In this document: piece by piece, positions 17,848-26,712 of the stretch | Position numbering within the stretch: the stretch's first letter is position 1 | Layout of the letters: the number at the start of each line of letters is the position of its first letter | Origin: Salinibacillus kushneri | GTDB lineage: Bacteria > Bacillota > Bacilli > Bacillales > Alkalibacillaceae | Length of the DNA: 64,000 bases | Direction of reading: 5' to 3' | Assembly: GCF_900111405.1 (NCBI RefSeq) | Contig: NZ_FOHJ01000004.1 | Coordinates: 186,001-250,000, forward strand | Translations under genes and position numbers: made by a program | The notes under the pieces: model-generated | Databases searched by the model: none | What the model saw: the letters and a program-made list of their open reading frames with translations, nothing else | What the model was told of the DNA's origin: nothing

Positions 17848-18987
17848 TCAGACCCTTTTTAAAAATACAAGATAATACAAAAGAATAATAATGGTGAATA
17901 AAGAAAAAATAAACCAAGCAAATGCTGGGTTTACACTATAAAGCATCCATCCGCCCAAAATACTACCTAAAGGTCTGCCGACTCCATCAGATAATTTACT
18001 TATACCAAAGTAGAGACCCATATTACCGGACCTATCAGAGTAATTTGCTATAGATGTTTCCATGATAGGTAATATCAAAATTTCTCCAATAGTGAAGAAA
18101 ATAATAGAAATGAATAATACCATATAATTATGTAATAATGATAACGTAAGAAATGATAAAAAAATCATTGTAATACCCAGTATTATGAAAAATCCTGGTT
18201 TATTATACTTCGTCACGCATAGACCTGCCGGATATTGTAAAGCTAAACCTGTTATTCCATTAATTAGAAATAGTATTTGAATTTGATTTGTAAATTGTTT
18301 AGCGTAATCTGGTAGAGTTACAAATAGTTGTGCAAATAAAATATAAAACATAAGCATAAAAATCATTAGATGTATAAAGCCTTTATTGTGAAGAATTTCT
18401 GTTAGGTGTTGAAGTGATATTCTCTTAATTTCTGAAATATTTTTATAAGAATCAATACACACAACGATTAATAAAGATCCTAATAGATAAAGAATTCCCG
18501 CAAATATAAAAACAAAATCTAAATTTCCAGCCCATATAACGATACCTGATAAAATAGGGCCAAATAGTAATCCAGCGTTGGTAGCACTTGCTCTTAAAGA
18601 GGAAACCTTTGCCCTGTCTTCGTATTTAGAGCTTTTCATAATAAGGGATTGTAAAGAAGGAACTGCAAATCCTCCGCCTAAACCAGCAAAAGCAGAACAG
18701 ATTAATAATGAATAGTAGTTGGAAACACATCCCACTCCGATAAACCCTATGCCTCTAATCATTTCACCTAAAATAGCTATCCTTTTGTAACCATAGAAGT
18801 CACCAAGTGGACCAAATAAAATAGGTGTTACTTTTTGAGTAAAAATATAAGTCGCAGTTAATGTACTTACTTGTGTTAAGTTAATACTATGTATATCTGT
18901 CAGCATAGGAAATAAAGGCATTGCTGTATAACCACCAGTTGATAGTATAAATATTAGAAATGTCAGAATATACGTTTGCTTAGTCAT
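17848..18987 (-). CDS. MFS transporter (TetA/multidrug type)
   Basis: A 379-residue, 12-helix major facilitator. Motif A is recognisable in the loop between helices 2 and 3 (G-D-F-Y-G-Y-K-R), and a second variant near the middle (C-V-T-K-Y-N-K-P-G). The N-terminal half is closest to drug-efflux families. ATG 18987 follows AGGAGGAATCAT. It is divergently transcribed from a LysR gene with a 103-bp shared control region, so the regulator probably controls it. Substrate unknown. Confidence 0.85.
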   Translation of the reverse strand: MTKQTYILTFLIFILSTGGYTAMPLFPMLTDIHSINLTQVSTLTATYIFTQKVTPILFGPLGDFYGYKRIAILGEMIRGIGFIGVGCVSNYYSLLICSAFAGLGGGFAVPSLQSLIMKSSKYEDRAKVSSLRASATNAGLLFGPILSGIVIWAGNLDFVFIFAGILYLLGSLLIVVCIDSYKNISEIKRISLQHLTEILHNKGFIHLMIFMLMFYILFAQLFVTLPDYAKQFTNQIQILFLINGITGLALQYPAGLCVTKYNKPGFFIILGITMIFLSFLTLSLLHNYMVLFISIIFFTIGEILILPIMETSIANYSDRSGNMGLYFGISKLSDGVGRPLGSILGGWMLYSVNPAFAWFIFSLFTIIILLYYLVFLKRV

Positions 18988-19052
18988 ATGATTCCTCCTA
19001 TAATTAATGATATCTGAAGAAAATTAATAATAGAAACGAATTATTTTCATAC

Positions 19053-19073
19053 AATTAATCAAAAAAATTAATT
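19053..19073. promoter_or_regulatory. Candidate LysR-type operator
   Basis: AATTAAT (19053-19059), 7 nt, ATTAATT (19067-19073): an A+T-rich dyad including T-N11-A spacing, between the divergent lysR and MFS genes. AT richness makes chance matches possible. Confidence 0.5.
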
Positions 19074-19090
19074 AATAGAAGGTGGAGGGT

Positions 19091-19966
19091 ATGGACTTTG
19101 AGCAATTAAAGACATTTGTATCTCTTGCTAACAGTAAGAATTTCACAAGAACAGCAGAAGAAATGAATGTTGTCCAATCAACGGTTACGGCAAGAATAAA
19201 ATTACTGGAAGAGGAGGTTGGGGAAACTTTATTCATAAGGAAAACGCGTAATGTAGAAATAACCGATGCAGGAAAGACATTTTTGACTTATGCTAATCAA
19301 ACATTAGAAATAATGAATGAAGGAATTGAGACTACCAGGATTAAGTCAAATTTTAATAATAACTTAGTAATAGGTGGAATGAATTCGCTATGGGATACAC
19401 CCATTTTTGGTCAAATTAACGACTATCAATCTTGTAACCCCAAAACAGCGATACGTCTAATCACTGGACATTCCGATGATATTATAGAGAAAATCCAATA
19501 TGGATTAATAGATGTTGGATTTGTCTATAATCCCCCTCATTCGTCTTTGTTTAACATCTATACCATTAGAGAAGAACCTATATTTTTAGTAGGCTCACCA
19601 GAGTTAGTTAGAAAGTTAGGTTCTGTTAAATCTGAAGCTATAAAAGACATTCCTTTTATTCATTATAATTGGGGGACAGAGTTCTCTGAATGGTTTGAGG
19701 CCGTGTTAGGAAAGCATGAAACAATGCGATACAGAGTTGATCATGCAGGAGTTGCTGTACGACTTATACTAAATGGAGAAGGTATTGGATTTATGTTGGA
19801 GAGCATTATTGAAAAGTATGAGAGAGAAAATTTAATTTCTCAAATACCTTTTTATCCACGAACAAGCATTCCCAAAAGAAAAGTATTTATGGTAAGTTCT
19901 AAAAGCGGACAGGGAATGGTAGACGCATTCTCACAATACATGATAGCTAAAAATAAGGATTATTAA
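19091..19966 (+). CDS. LysR-family transcriptional regulator
   Basis: A 291-residue LysR regulator. The N-terminal winged helix-turn-helix reads F-T-R-T-A-E-E-M-N-V-V-Q-S-T-V-T-A-R-I-K-L-L-E-E-E-V-G at 20-46, interrupted here only for reading; the C-terminal ~200 residues form the substrate-binding domain. ATG 19091 is chosen because AAGGTGG (19079-19085) is 5 nt upstream; GTG 19082 overlaps it. Divergent from the MFS transporter, its likely target. The inducer is unknown. Confidence 0.9.
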   Translation: MDFEQLKTFVSLANSKNFTRTAEEMNVVQSTVTARIKLLEEEVGETLFIRKTRNVEITDAGKTFLTYANQTLEIMNEGIETTRIKSNFNNNLVIGGMNSLWDTPIFGQINDYQSCNPKTAIRLITGHSDDIIEKIQYGLIDVGFVYNPPHSSLFNIYTIREEPIFLVGSPELVRKLGSVKSEAIKDIPFIHYNWGTEFSEWFEAVLGKHETMRYRVDHAGVAVRLILNGEGIGFMLESIIEKYERENLISQIPFYPRTSIPKRKVFMVSSKSGQGMVDAFSQYMIAKNKDY

Positions 19967-20422
19967 TAAAAGACACTAAAACTAAAGTGAATATGTGGAA
20001 TAAATTTTACACCAGAAACCTTATCTCTGCTATGAAACCAACTATTAGAAAGTCACAAAAACTTACAAAACAGATGAAAGAAATATAAAAAACGTGAGTT
20101 GAGTAGACACATTATGCAGTACGCAAAACCCGTTTGTATCAAGGGGTAAGAAAGCTTGAGTTTTCCTACAGTCATTTTCTGATTTGCTGTGATTCGATTG
20201 TTTATTTTGGATGTTCAGAAGATGAGTTTAAAGTAGAGAAATGTAGGTGACTTTGGAATGACTCATCAAAAATACGAACCATTGTTTGCACCTATTCTCA
20301 TTCGTAGGTTTACATATGCTGAGTGGCGTTTTTCAGGTTTTTACCATCCGGTATGTATTCGAACGCATAAATTTAATGACATTAATGTAGTGTTTTTTCA
20401 TATAATATCTTGGGGTGAAAAA
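19967..20422. other. Spacer with no recognised feature
   Basis: 456 bp between the LysR gene and the CwlJ-like gene. An open frame runs into the CwlJ gene from about 20258, but it lacks a good ribosome site and family similarity before 20423. I see no RNA gene or strong hairpin. Confidence 0.4.
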
Positions 20423-20857
20423 ATGGCTATAGTAAAATACACAAGTTCGGACGTTGATTTAATAGCAAGAATGGTGAGGGCGGAAGCTGTAGGTGAAGGG
20501 AAACAAGGAATGTTATATGTCGGAAATGTAATAGTTAATCGTGCTAAAGCGGATTGTTTAGATTTTAGAGATGTAAGAACAATTCGAGAAGTAATTTTTC
20601 AAGTACAGGGAGGAAATTATGCTTTTGAAGCTGTTCAAAAGGGGAATCTTTTTTATCAAAGAGCGAGATCGGCTGAGAAGAATTTAGCAAGAAAGAACTT
20701 GAAATATTGGAGAGAACACCCAGCGAAATATGCCTTATGGTATTTCAATCCATATGGTCCATGTCCTCAAACATGGTATGGTGAACCTTTAACTGGTGGT
20801 TATAAAAATCATTGTTATTACGAACCAGCAGCAGGAACATGTGCAAGTGTTTATTAA
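20423..20857 (+). CDS. Cell wall hydrolase, SleB/CwlJ type
   Basis: A 144-residue Hydrolase_2 family protein, corresponding to the spore-cortex lytic enzyme CwlJ. It shows L-I-A-R-M-V-R-A-E-A-V-G-E-G (catalytic Glu near 20), G-N-V-I-V-N-R-A (near 39-46) and W-Y-F-N-P near 113-117. ATG 20423 follows GGGGTG and matches the family start; the upstream extension to 20258 does not. CwlJ normally acts on cortex peptidoglycan during germination. No gerQ lies beside it here. Confidence 0.88.
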   Translation: MAIVKYTSSDVDLIARMVRAEAVGEGKQGMLYVGNVIVNRAKADCLDFRDVRTIREVIFQVQGGNYAFEAVQKGNLFYQRARSAEKNLARKNLKYWREHPAKYALWYFNPYGPCPQTWYGEPLTGGYKNHCYYEPAAGTCASVY

Positions 20858-21342
20858 ATTATTGTACTTTTGCAACAAAAAATAGAACCTTGAAATCAGT
20901 TCTACGTTAACAGGGTTTATTTCATAGATCGACTATTTTTAGCATTGTTGAATAATGTAAGATTCAAGTGCAGGGTTATGTATGTTTGCCTTTCATTACT
21001 CTGCACTTGACGTTTTGATAAAAAAGACTTGTCAGACTCCCAAAAAAGAAGGAAATTTGGACAAGTATATTCTGAAGTTTTTGTGAAGCGTAACAAGGGA
21101 AGAGTTGAACAAGACTATTATCCAGGGTTGATTGTCTTTTTTATGAATTATTGGAATTGTGGATATATGTAATTATAAGGATTTATACTACCTAGAATAA
21201 AAGGTGGGGGGGTACTTCATTTATTTTTATGACTGCGATAATACCTTTTGAAATACATACAGGTACTTTAGAGCAAAGACACTCTTCTTATGTTGAAGAT
21301 GTGAGGGTTCCAAATCAACATTGATGAGATTGGAGGAGTAGT
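20858..21342. other. Spacer with a perfect 10-bp inverted repeat
   Basis: 485 bp without a supported gene. TCAAGTGCAG (20964-20973) and CTGCACTTGA (21001-21010) form perfect inverted arms 27 bp apart. The later part (21020-21160) has coding-like composition but no intact frame, possibly a gene relic. A G-rich run (GGTGGGGGGG near 21205) is also present. Confidence 0.45.
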
Positions 21343-21912
21343 ATGCTTAGGCTGGTCTGTTTCGGGGATAGTATTACAGCACGAAAAGAAGGGTGTAGTA
21401 AACCTATGTTAACAACAAAACTATCTAGTGAATTAGAAAACTTTGACATAATCAATGCTGGTGTTTCAGGCGATAACACTTGTGATGCGTTAACTAGGAT
21501 TGAGAAGGATGTCATAAAATTTAATCCCGATTTAGTTACTGTTTTATTTGGTGCAAATGATGCTGCAATTCATAAAATGTTTGACATATACACTTATAAA
21601 ACAAATCTTTACAAGATAACACATCTTGTTAAACCACAAAAAATTATTTTCATAACACCATCACCTGTGGACGAAAATTCACAATTTGCACGAACTAATG
21701 ATACGTTAAGTAAGTACGCATTAGTTGTTAAGCAAGTTGCAAATGATACAGGTAGCCAGTACATCGATTTATTTAATGAAATGATTTCATTAGAAAATTA
21801 TCCAAAAATATTAAAAGGTTTAAGAGATGATGGTCTCCATTTTGGAGAAGAAGGTTATAATTTTCTTTCAGGGTTAATTACCAAGAAAATTAATGAGATG
21901 TTTCTGAGATAA
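21343..21912 (+). CDS. SGNH/GDSL-type esterase
   Basis: A 189-residue SGNH hydrolase with all four blocks: C-F-G-D-S-I-T (Ser nucleophile near 10), N-A-G-V-S-G-D-N-T (Gly block near 39), F-G-A-N-D-A (Asn block near 68) and D-G-L-H-F (catalytic Asp and His near 166-169). No signal peptide, so it is probably cytosolic. Start ATG 21343 follows GGAGGAGT. Likely a lipase or acyl-esterase of the TesA/YcsK kind; the substrate is unknown. Confidence 0.88.
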   Translation: MLRLVCFGDSITARKEGCSKPMLTTKLSSELENFDIINAGVSGDNTCDALTRIEKDVIKFNPDLVTVLFGANDAAIHKMFDIYTYKTNLYKITHLVKPQKIIFITPSPVDENSQFARTNDTLSKYALVVKQVANDTGSQYIDLFNEMISLENYPKILKGLRDDGLHFGEEGYNFLSGLITKKINEMFLR

Positions 21913-22371
<459 letters not shown>

Positions 22372-23571
22372 ATGACAGACCCTCAAAGTGTTTATTCTGA
22401 CGGGAATCCAGATAAAATTTGGACCCGGGATTTTATCCGGATTTGTCTGGCTAATTTTTTTATCTTTTTAGGCTTTCAAATGACACTTCCTACTATACCT
22501 TTATTTGTGGAAAAATTAGGTGGAAATGATCAGCTAATAGGAATTATTGTTGGCGTTTTTACCTTTTCTGCGTTACTTCTTAGACCTTATGCAGGTCATG
22601 CGCTGGAATCAAGAGGCCGTCAATTTGTGTATATGATTGGCCTTGGAGTATTTGTACTTTCTGTAGGCTCTTATGCGTTTGCTACAAGTATTGTTTTCTT
22701 ATTTATCATGCGGATTTTGCAAGGGATGGGCTGGGGTTTTTCAACCACTGCAGCTGGAACAATCGCCACAGATATCATTCCTCCTGCACGACGAGGAGAA
22801 GGTATGGGGTATTTTGGTTTATCCGGAAATCTTGCTTTAGCATTCGGACCTTCTCTTGGGTTAACCTTGGCGGGAGTCATGTCATTTACTTATCTGTTCT
22901 TAATTTGTGCTGCATTAGGCCTTATTGCTTTTTTATTATCGTCTAAAATACATTATAAAAAGGTTGAAAAATCACCGAATAAATCCGTTGCTATGAAAAT
23001 GGATATTTTTGAAAAGACTGCATTACAGCCTGCTTATTTGTTGTTTTTTATCACCGTAACTTTTGGAGGAATTGCTTCATTCCTCCCTATTTATGCAGAG
23101 CAAAAAGGTATTTTCGGTATCGAATTTTATTTTCTTACCTTTGCTATCTTTTTAATGATTTCAAGAACTTTTTCCGGTAAGATTTATGATCATATAGGTC
23201 ACTTATATGTTTTTCTTCCAGGAGCTTCGTTGATTTTTGTTGCCATGCTGCTGCTATCTTGGTTGCCAAGTACTTTTATCATGCTATTAGCTGCCTCCTT
23301 ATACGGTTTAGGCTTTGGTTCGGTTCAACCCACGTTGCAGGCATGGTCAGTGGAAAAAGCTGCCGAAAATCGTAAAGGAATGGCCAACGCAACGTTTTTT
23401 TCATTTTTTGATTTAGGTGTTGGTTGTGGTGCAATTATTTTTGGCCAAATCGCTTTTATTTTTGATTACTACATGATTTATTTAACGGCTGCATGTTCTG
23501 TTTTTTTATCTATGATTTTATATTCATTTTATTTAGTTAAAGCACGAAAAAAATTAAAACAATCCCTTTAG
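22372..23571 (+). CDS. MFS transporter
   Basis: A 399-residue, 12-helix major facilitator of the drug/sugar efflux type. Motif A-like R-P-Y-A-G-H-A-L-E-S-R-G-R lies between helices 2 and 3, and a motif C-like G-P-S-L-G-L-T-L-A-G near helix 5. ATG 22372 is preferred (AAGGTG about 10 nt upstream); GTG 22360 falls in that site. A single-gene unit with its own terminator and a palindromic operator candidate. Substrate unknown. Confidence 0.87.
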   Translation: MTDPQSVYSDGNPDKIWTRDFIRICLANFFIFLGFQMTLPTIPLFVEKLGGNDQLIGIIVGVFTFSALLLRPYAGHALESRGRQFVYMIGLGVFVLSVGSYAFATSIVFLFIMRILQGMGWGFSTTAAGTIATDIIPPARRGEGMGYFGLSGNLALAFGPSLGLTLAGVMSFTYLFLICAALGLIAFLLSSKIHYKKVEKSPNKSVAMKMDIFEKTALQPAYLLFFITVTFGGIASFLPIYAEQKGIFGIEFYFLTFAIFLMISRTFSGKIYDHIGHLYVFLPGASLIFVAMLLLSWLPSTFIMLLAASLYGLGFGSVQPTLQAWSVEKAAENRKGMANATFFSFFDLGVGCGAIIFGQIAFIFDYYMIYLTAACSVFLSMILYSFYLVKARKKLKQSL

Positions 23572-23581
23572 AAAGAATCTC

Positions 23582-23622
23582 AAAGCAAAGAGTTTGCTGT
23601 TAAATCACAAGCTCTTTGCTTT
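23582..23622 (+). terminator. Terminator after the MFS gene
   Basis: AAAGCAAAGAG pairs with CTCTTTGCTTT around a 19-nt loop. Confidence 0.75.
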
Positions 23623-23787
23623 ATTACATAAGTTTACATAATATTATTATATTAAACTATAAATTGCTTCCCTTTTTTCCTTTGTATGTTCTTGCAGAAA
23701 TATTTTGGTTTTAACTTCCTTTCCATTATATTATAATTGTTTTGTGGGGTTTTTCAGAATTTTCACTGATCTAAAAGGAGGCTTATC

Positions 23788-25734
23788 ATGTCTGATATGG
23801 TTTGGAATCCAAGTGAGTCATTCAAGCAATCCACTCGATTATATAATTGGATGCTATCACTTGGATATCAGGATTATGAAGCGTTTTATCAACAATCCAT
23901 CAACGATATTGAATGGTTTTGGGATCAAGCTGTTAAAGAACTGCGAATAAAATGGTTCGAGCCCTATACGAAGACACTTGATTTATCAAAAGGAATGATG
24001 TATCCGGAATGGTTTGTAAACGGAAAAATGAATGTTACATATAACTGCGTAGATAAATGGGCTGATAATGCAACTACATCCAAAAAACAAGCTTTAGTCT
24101 GGGAAGGTGATGACGGAGAAACGAAAACATTTACCTTTGCTGAATTAGAAAAAGAGACAAATAAAGTGGCAAACGGACTCGAGGAGTTAGGCGTCAAACC
24201 AAAAGATGTCGTCACCATTTATATGCCAATGATTCCTGAAACCGTCATCGCCATGTTAGCCATTGCTAAAATTGGCGCTATCTTCTCCCCTGCTTTCTCT
24301 GGTTATAAAGCTGATGCGGTGGCAAAAAGAATAAATGCTGCAAATGCTAAATGGCTAATCACAGCAGATGGTTTTTATCGCAGAGGTAAAGAGGTTCATT
24401 TAAAAGAAGAAGCTGATAAAGCTGTTTCTGAAGCTCCATCGATTGAAAAAGTAATTGTTGTTGATCGACTGAAGAATCAAAAAAACTGGAACCGCAATAA
24501 GGATATAGCCTGGAAGAATATTAGACATAATGAAAGCGATTACAACGTTAGGGAAACGTTTGGCAATGATCCTTTTATGATTATTTATACTTCAGGTACA
24601 ACCGGTAAACCCAAAGGTGCTCTTCATACGCATCACGGTTTTCCAATTAAAGCTGGTTTCGATGCAGGTATTTGTATGGATGTTCAGCCAGAGGATACTC
24701 TTTTTTGGCATACCGATATGGGCTGGATGATGGGACCTTTTCTTGTTTTTGGTGGACTGATGAACGGTTCTAGAATTGTCCTGTTTGAAGGTACGCCTGA
24801 TTATCCGAAACCGGACCGTATATGGCACCTTGTAGAAAAGCATCGGGTTACTCATCTCGGGATATCTCCTACTTTAATTCGTTCTCTTATGGGGCAAGGG
24901 GAACAATGGATTGAACCACATGATTTATCTACATTAAAGATGATAGGATCAACAGGAGAACCTTGGAATCCGGAACCTTGGATATGGTTATTCGAGAAAA
25001 TATGTAAACGTAAAGTACCGATTTTTAATTACTCCGGGGGAACTGAGATTTCTGGTGGAATTTTTGGTAATGTCCTTGTTAAACCAATTGCCCCAGTTTC
25101 CTTTAATACTGCTTTACCCGGAATGGATGTTGATGTGTATGATGAGTATGGAAACTCTGTGATTAATGAAGTTGGCGAGCTTGTAATTAAAAAGCCCTGG
25201 GTAGGTATGACTCATGGATTTTATCAGGATAATGAACGATATGAAAATACGTACTGGAACCGCTACAGGGATACATGGGTTCATGGTGATTGGGTAGTCA
25301 AAGATGAAGATGGATTTTTCACGATTACCGGACGTTCAGATGATACGTTAAATGTTGCAGGTAAACGGATAGGACCAGCTGAAATTGAATCTGTACTGGT
25401 TCAACATCAAGATGTGTTGGAAGCAGGTGTCATTGGCGTCCCCCATGAAGTTAAGGGAGAAACACCCATTGCCTTTGTGGTATTAAACAATCATGATTTA
25501 AGTAAAAATTTAATGGAAGAAGAAATGAAAAATATAGCTGTAGCGAAATTGGGAAAGGCTATTTCCCCCAGTGAATTCTTTTTTGTTCAGGATCTGCCTA
25601 AAACACGAAATGCTAAAGTAATGCGAAGAGCAATCAAATCCGCATATTTAAATGAGGATAGTGGGGACTTATCAGCACTCGAAAATCCTTACTGCCTGGA
25701 AGAAATTAGACAGATTGCTAGTAAAAGTGGTTAA
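23788..25734 (+). CDS. AMP-forming acyl-CoA synthetase (acetyl-CoA-synthetase-like)
   Basis: A 648-residue adenylate-forming enzyme with Acs-type length and an N-terminal ACAS domain. It shows the phosphate-binding loop Y-T-S-G-T-T-G-K-P-K-G (near 270-280), Y-S-G-G-T-E (near 415-420), H-G-D-W (near 500) and the hinge G-R-S-D-D-T-L-N-V-A-G-K-R. The C-terminal catalytic Lys sits in K-T-R-N-A-K-V-M-R-R. Start ATG 23788 follows AAAGGAGG. The acyl substrate is uncertain: acetate, propionate or a branched short-chain acid from the adjacent leucine pathway. It is divergent in orientation from that operon. Confidence 0.9.
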   Translation: MSDMVWNPSESFKQSTRLYNWMLSLGYQDYEAFYQQSINDIEWFWDQAVKELRIKWFEPYTKTLDLSKGMMYPEWFVNGKMNVTYNCVDKWADNATTSKKQALVWEGDDGETKTFTFAELEKETNKVANGLEELGVKPKDVVTIYMPMIPETVIAMLAIAKIGAIFSPAFSGYKADAVAKRINAANAKWLITADGFYRRGKEVHLKEEADKAVSEAPSIEKVIVVDRLKNQKNWNRNKDIAWKNIRHNESDYNVRETFGNDPFMIIYTSGTTGKPKGALHTHHGFPIKAGFDAGICMDVQPEDTLFWHTDMGWMMGPFLVFGGLMNGSRIVLFEGTPDYPKPDRIWHLVEKHRVTHLGISPTLIRSLMGQGEQWIEPHDLSTLKMIGSTGEPWNPEPWIWLFEKICKRKVPIFNYSGGTEISGGIFGNVLVKPIAPVSFNTALPGMDVDVYDEYGNSVINEVGELVIKKPWVGMTHGFYQDNERYENTYWNRYRDTWVHGDWVVKDEDGFFTITGRSDDTLNVAGKRIGPAEIESVLVQHQDVLEAGVIGVPHEVKGETPIAFVVLNNHDLSKNLMEEEMKNIAVAKLGKAISPSEFFFVQDLPKTRNAKVMRRAIKSAYLNEDSGDLSALENPYCLEEIRQIASKSG

Positions 25735-25735
25735 T

Positions 25736-25766
25736 AAAGCCCCCTCTATCACCAGGGGGGTTTTAT
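25736..25766 (+). terminator. Terminator after the acyl-CoA synthetase gene
   Basis: AAGCCCCCT / AGGGGGGTT stem followed by TTATT. Its far end touches the convergent methyltransferase stop codon. Confidence 0.85.
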
Positions 25767-26539
25767 TATTGATGTTGTTTTTCAAATAAAGCCATCATTT
25801 CATCCACTTTAAGTGAAGTGATTTCGCCATCTTTTTGTTCAATACGAAAATAGTTAAGAGCTTTACTGGAGCCATTTAAGATAAAATCTTTAACTCTTTT
25901 TCGTTCTTCTGCCTTATCCGTTGTTCTTCTTACCCAGTTTGAAAATGGAAAGGTTTTTTTATGGATATTATTTTTCTGCTTGATTAATTGGTGCTCTTGG
26001 GTTAACTGCTCCCACTTCGATGCTGATAAGCATTTCACATGACTGTTATCCCGTAATTTTTCAAAGCCATTCATATATTTTGCGAGTTCTGGATCTTCAG
26101 GTGTTATATTGTCAATTAAGAGAAATTTACCACCTGGTTTAAGAACACGTGAGGTTTCTTTAATAAATAAATCCGGTCTTGGAAAATGATGAGGTGCAAT
26201 CCGACAGGTGACAGCATCAAATGTATCATCCAAAAACGGGAGGTTCTCTGCATCGGCTAGCACAAAATAGATATTTTCATAATTTTTAAGATAGTTGGCT
26301 GTATTTTGAAGCATTTTTTTCGTGAGGTCCGTTGCGAATACTTGTTTCACATCAGGCGAAATGGTTTTCGCTACATGTCCCCCGCCAGTAGCAATATCCA
26401 GCACAATCCAATTCCTCCCAGGGTTTAGCCAATCTCTTATCATTGACAAATCCTTCCCCTCTGCATGAGATGGACTAGTTACATAGGAATTTGCATTTTT
26501 TGAGAATTGTTCAATTACTTTTGCCTTGTTCTCTTCCAC
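25766..26539 (-). CDS. Class I SAM-dependent methyltransferase
   Basis: A 257-residue UbiE/YcgJ-like methyltransferase. Motif I is V-L-D-I-A-T-G-G-G-H-V-A (near 46-57), then F-A-T-D-L-T-K (near 68), D-A-E-N-L-P-F-L-D-D-T-F-D-A-V (near 96-110) and L-K-P-G-G-K-F-L-L-I-D (near 132-142). The start is GTG 26539. Nine consecutive Gs lie 7-15 nt upstream where the ribosome site should be, an unusual Shine-Dalgarno tract. Substrate unknown; the family includes quinone and small-molecule methylases. Confidence 0.87.
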   Translation of the reverse strand: MEENKAKVIEQFSKNANSYVTSPSHAEGKDLSMIRDWLNPGRNWIVLDIATGGGHVAKTISPDVKQVFATDLTKKMLQNTANYLKNYENIYFVLADAENLPFLDDTFDAVTCRIAPHHFPRPDLFIKETSRVLKPGGKFLLIDNITPEDPELAKYMNGFEKLRDNSHVKCLSASKWEQLTQEHQLIKQKNNIHKKTFPFSNWVRRTTDKAEERKRVKDFILNGSSKALNYFRIEQKDGEITSLKVDEMMALFEKQHQ

Positions 26540-26712
26540 TTAGTTCCCCCCCCCATGGTCTATAATTTATGGAATAGTTAAATAATACCATAAAATGTAA
26601 TGTCATTCATTCAATCGTTCATTTAACTCAGAAATATTTTAACGTTTAAATTTCTAAGTTAATAGCAAAAAAGAGGATGATGAGTAGTCTCATATCCTCT
26701 AAATAAACGAAT

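Noticed and set aside
20258-20422. N-terminal extension of the CwlJ-like protein
   Set aside because: The ribosome site and family alignment support ATG 20423.
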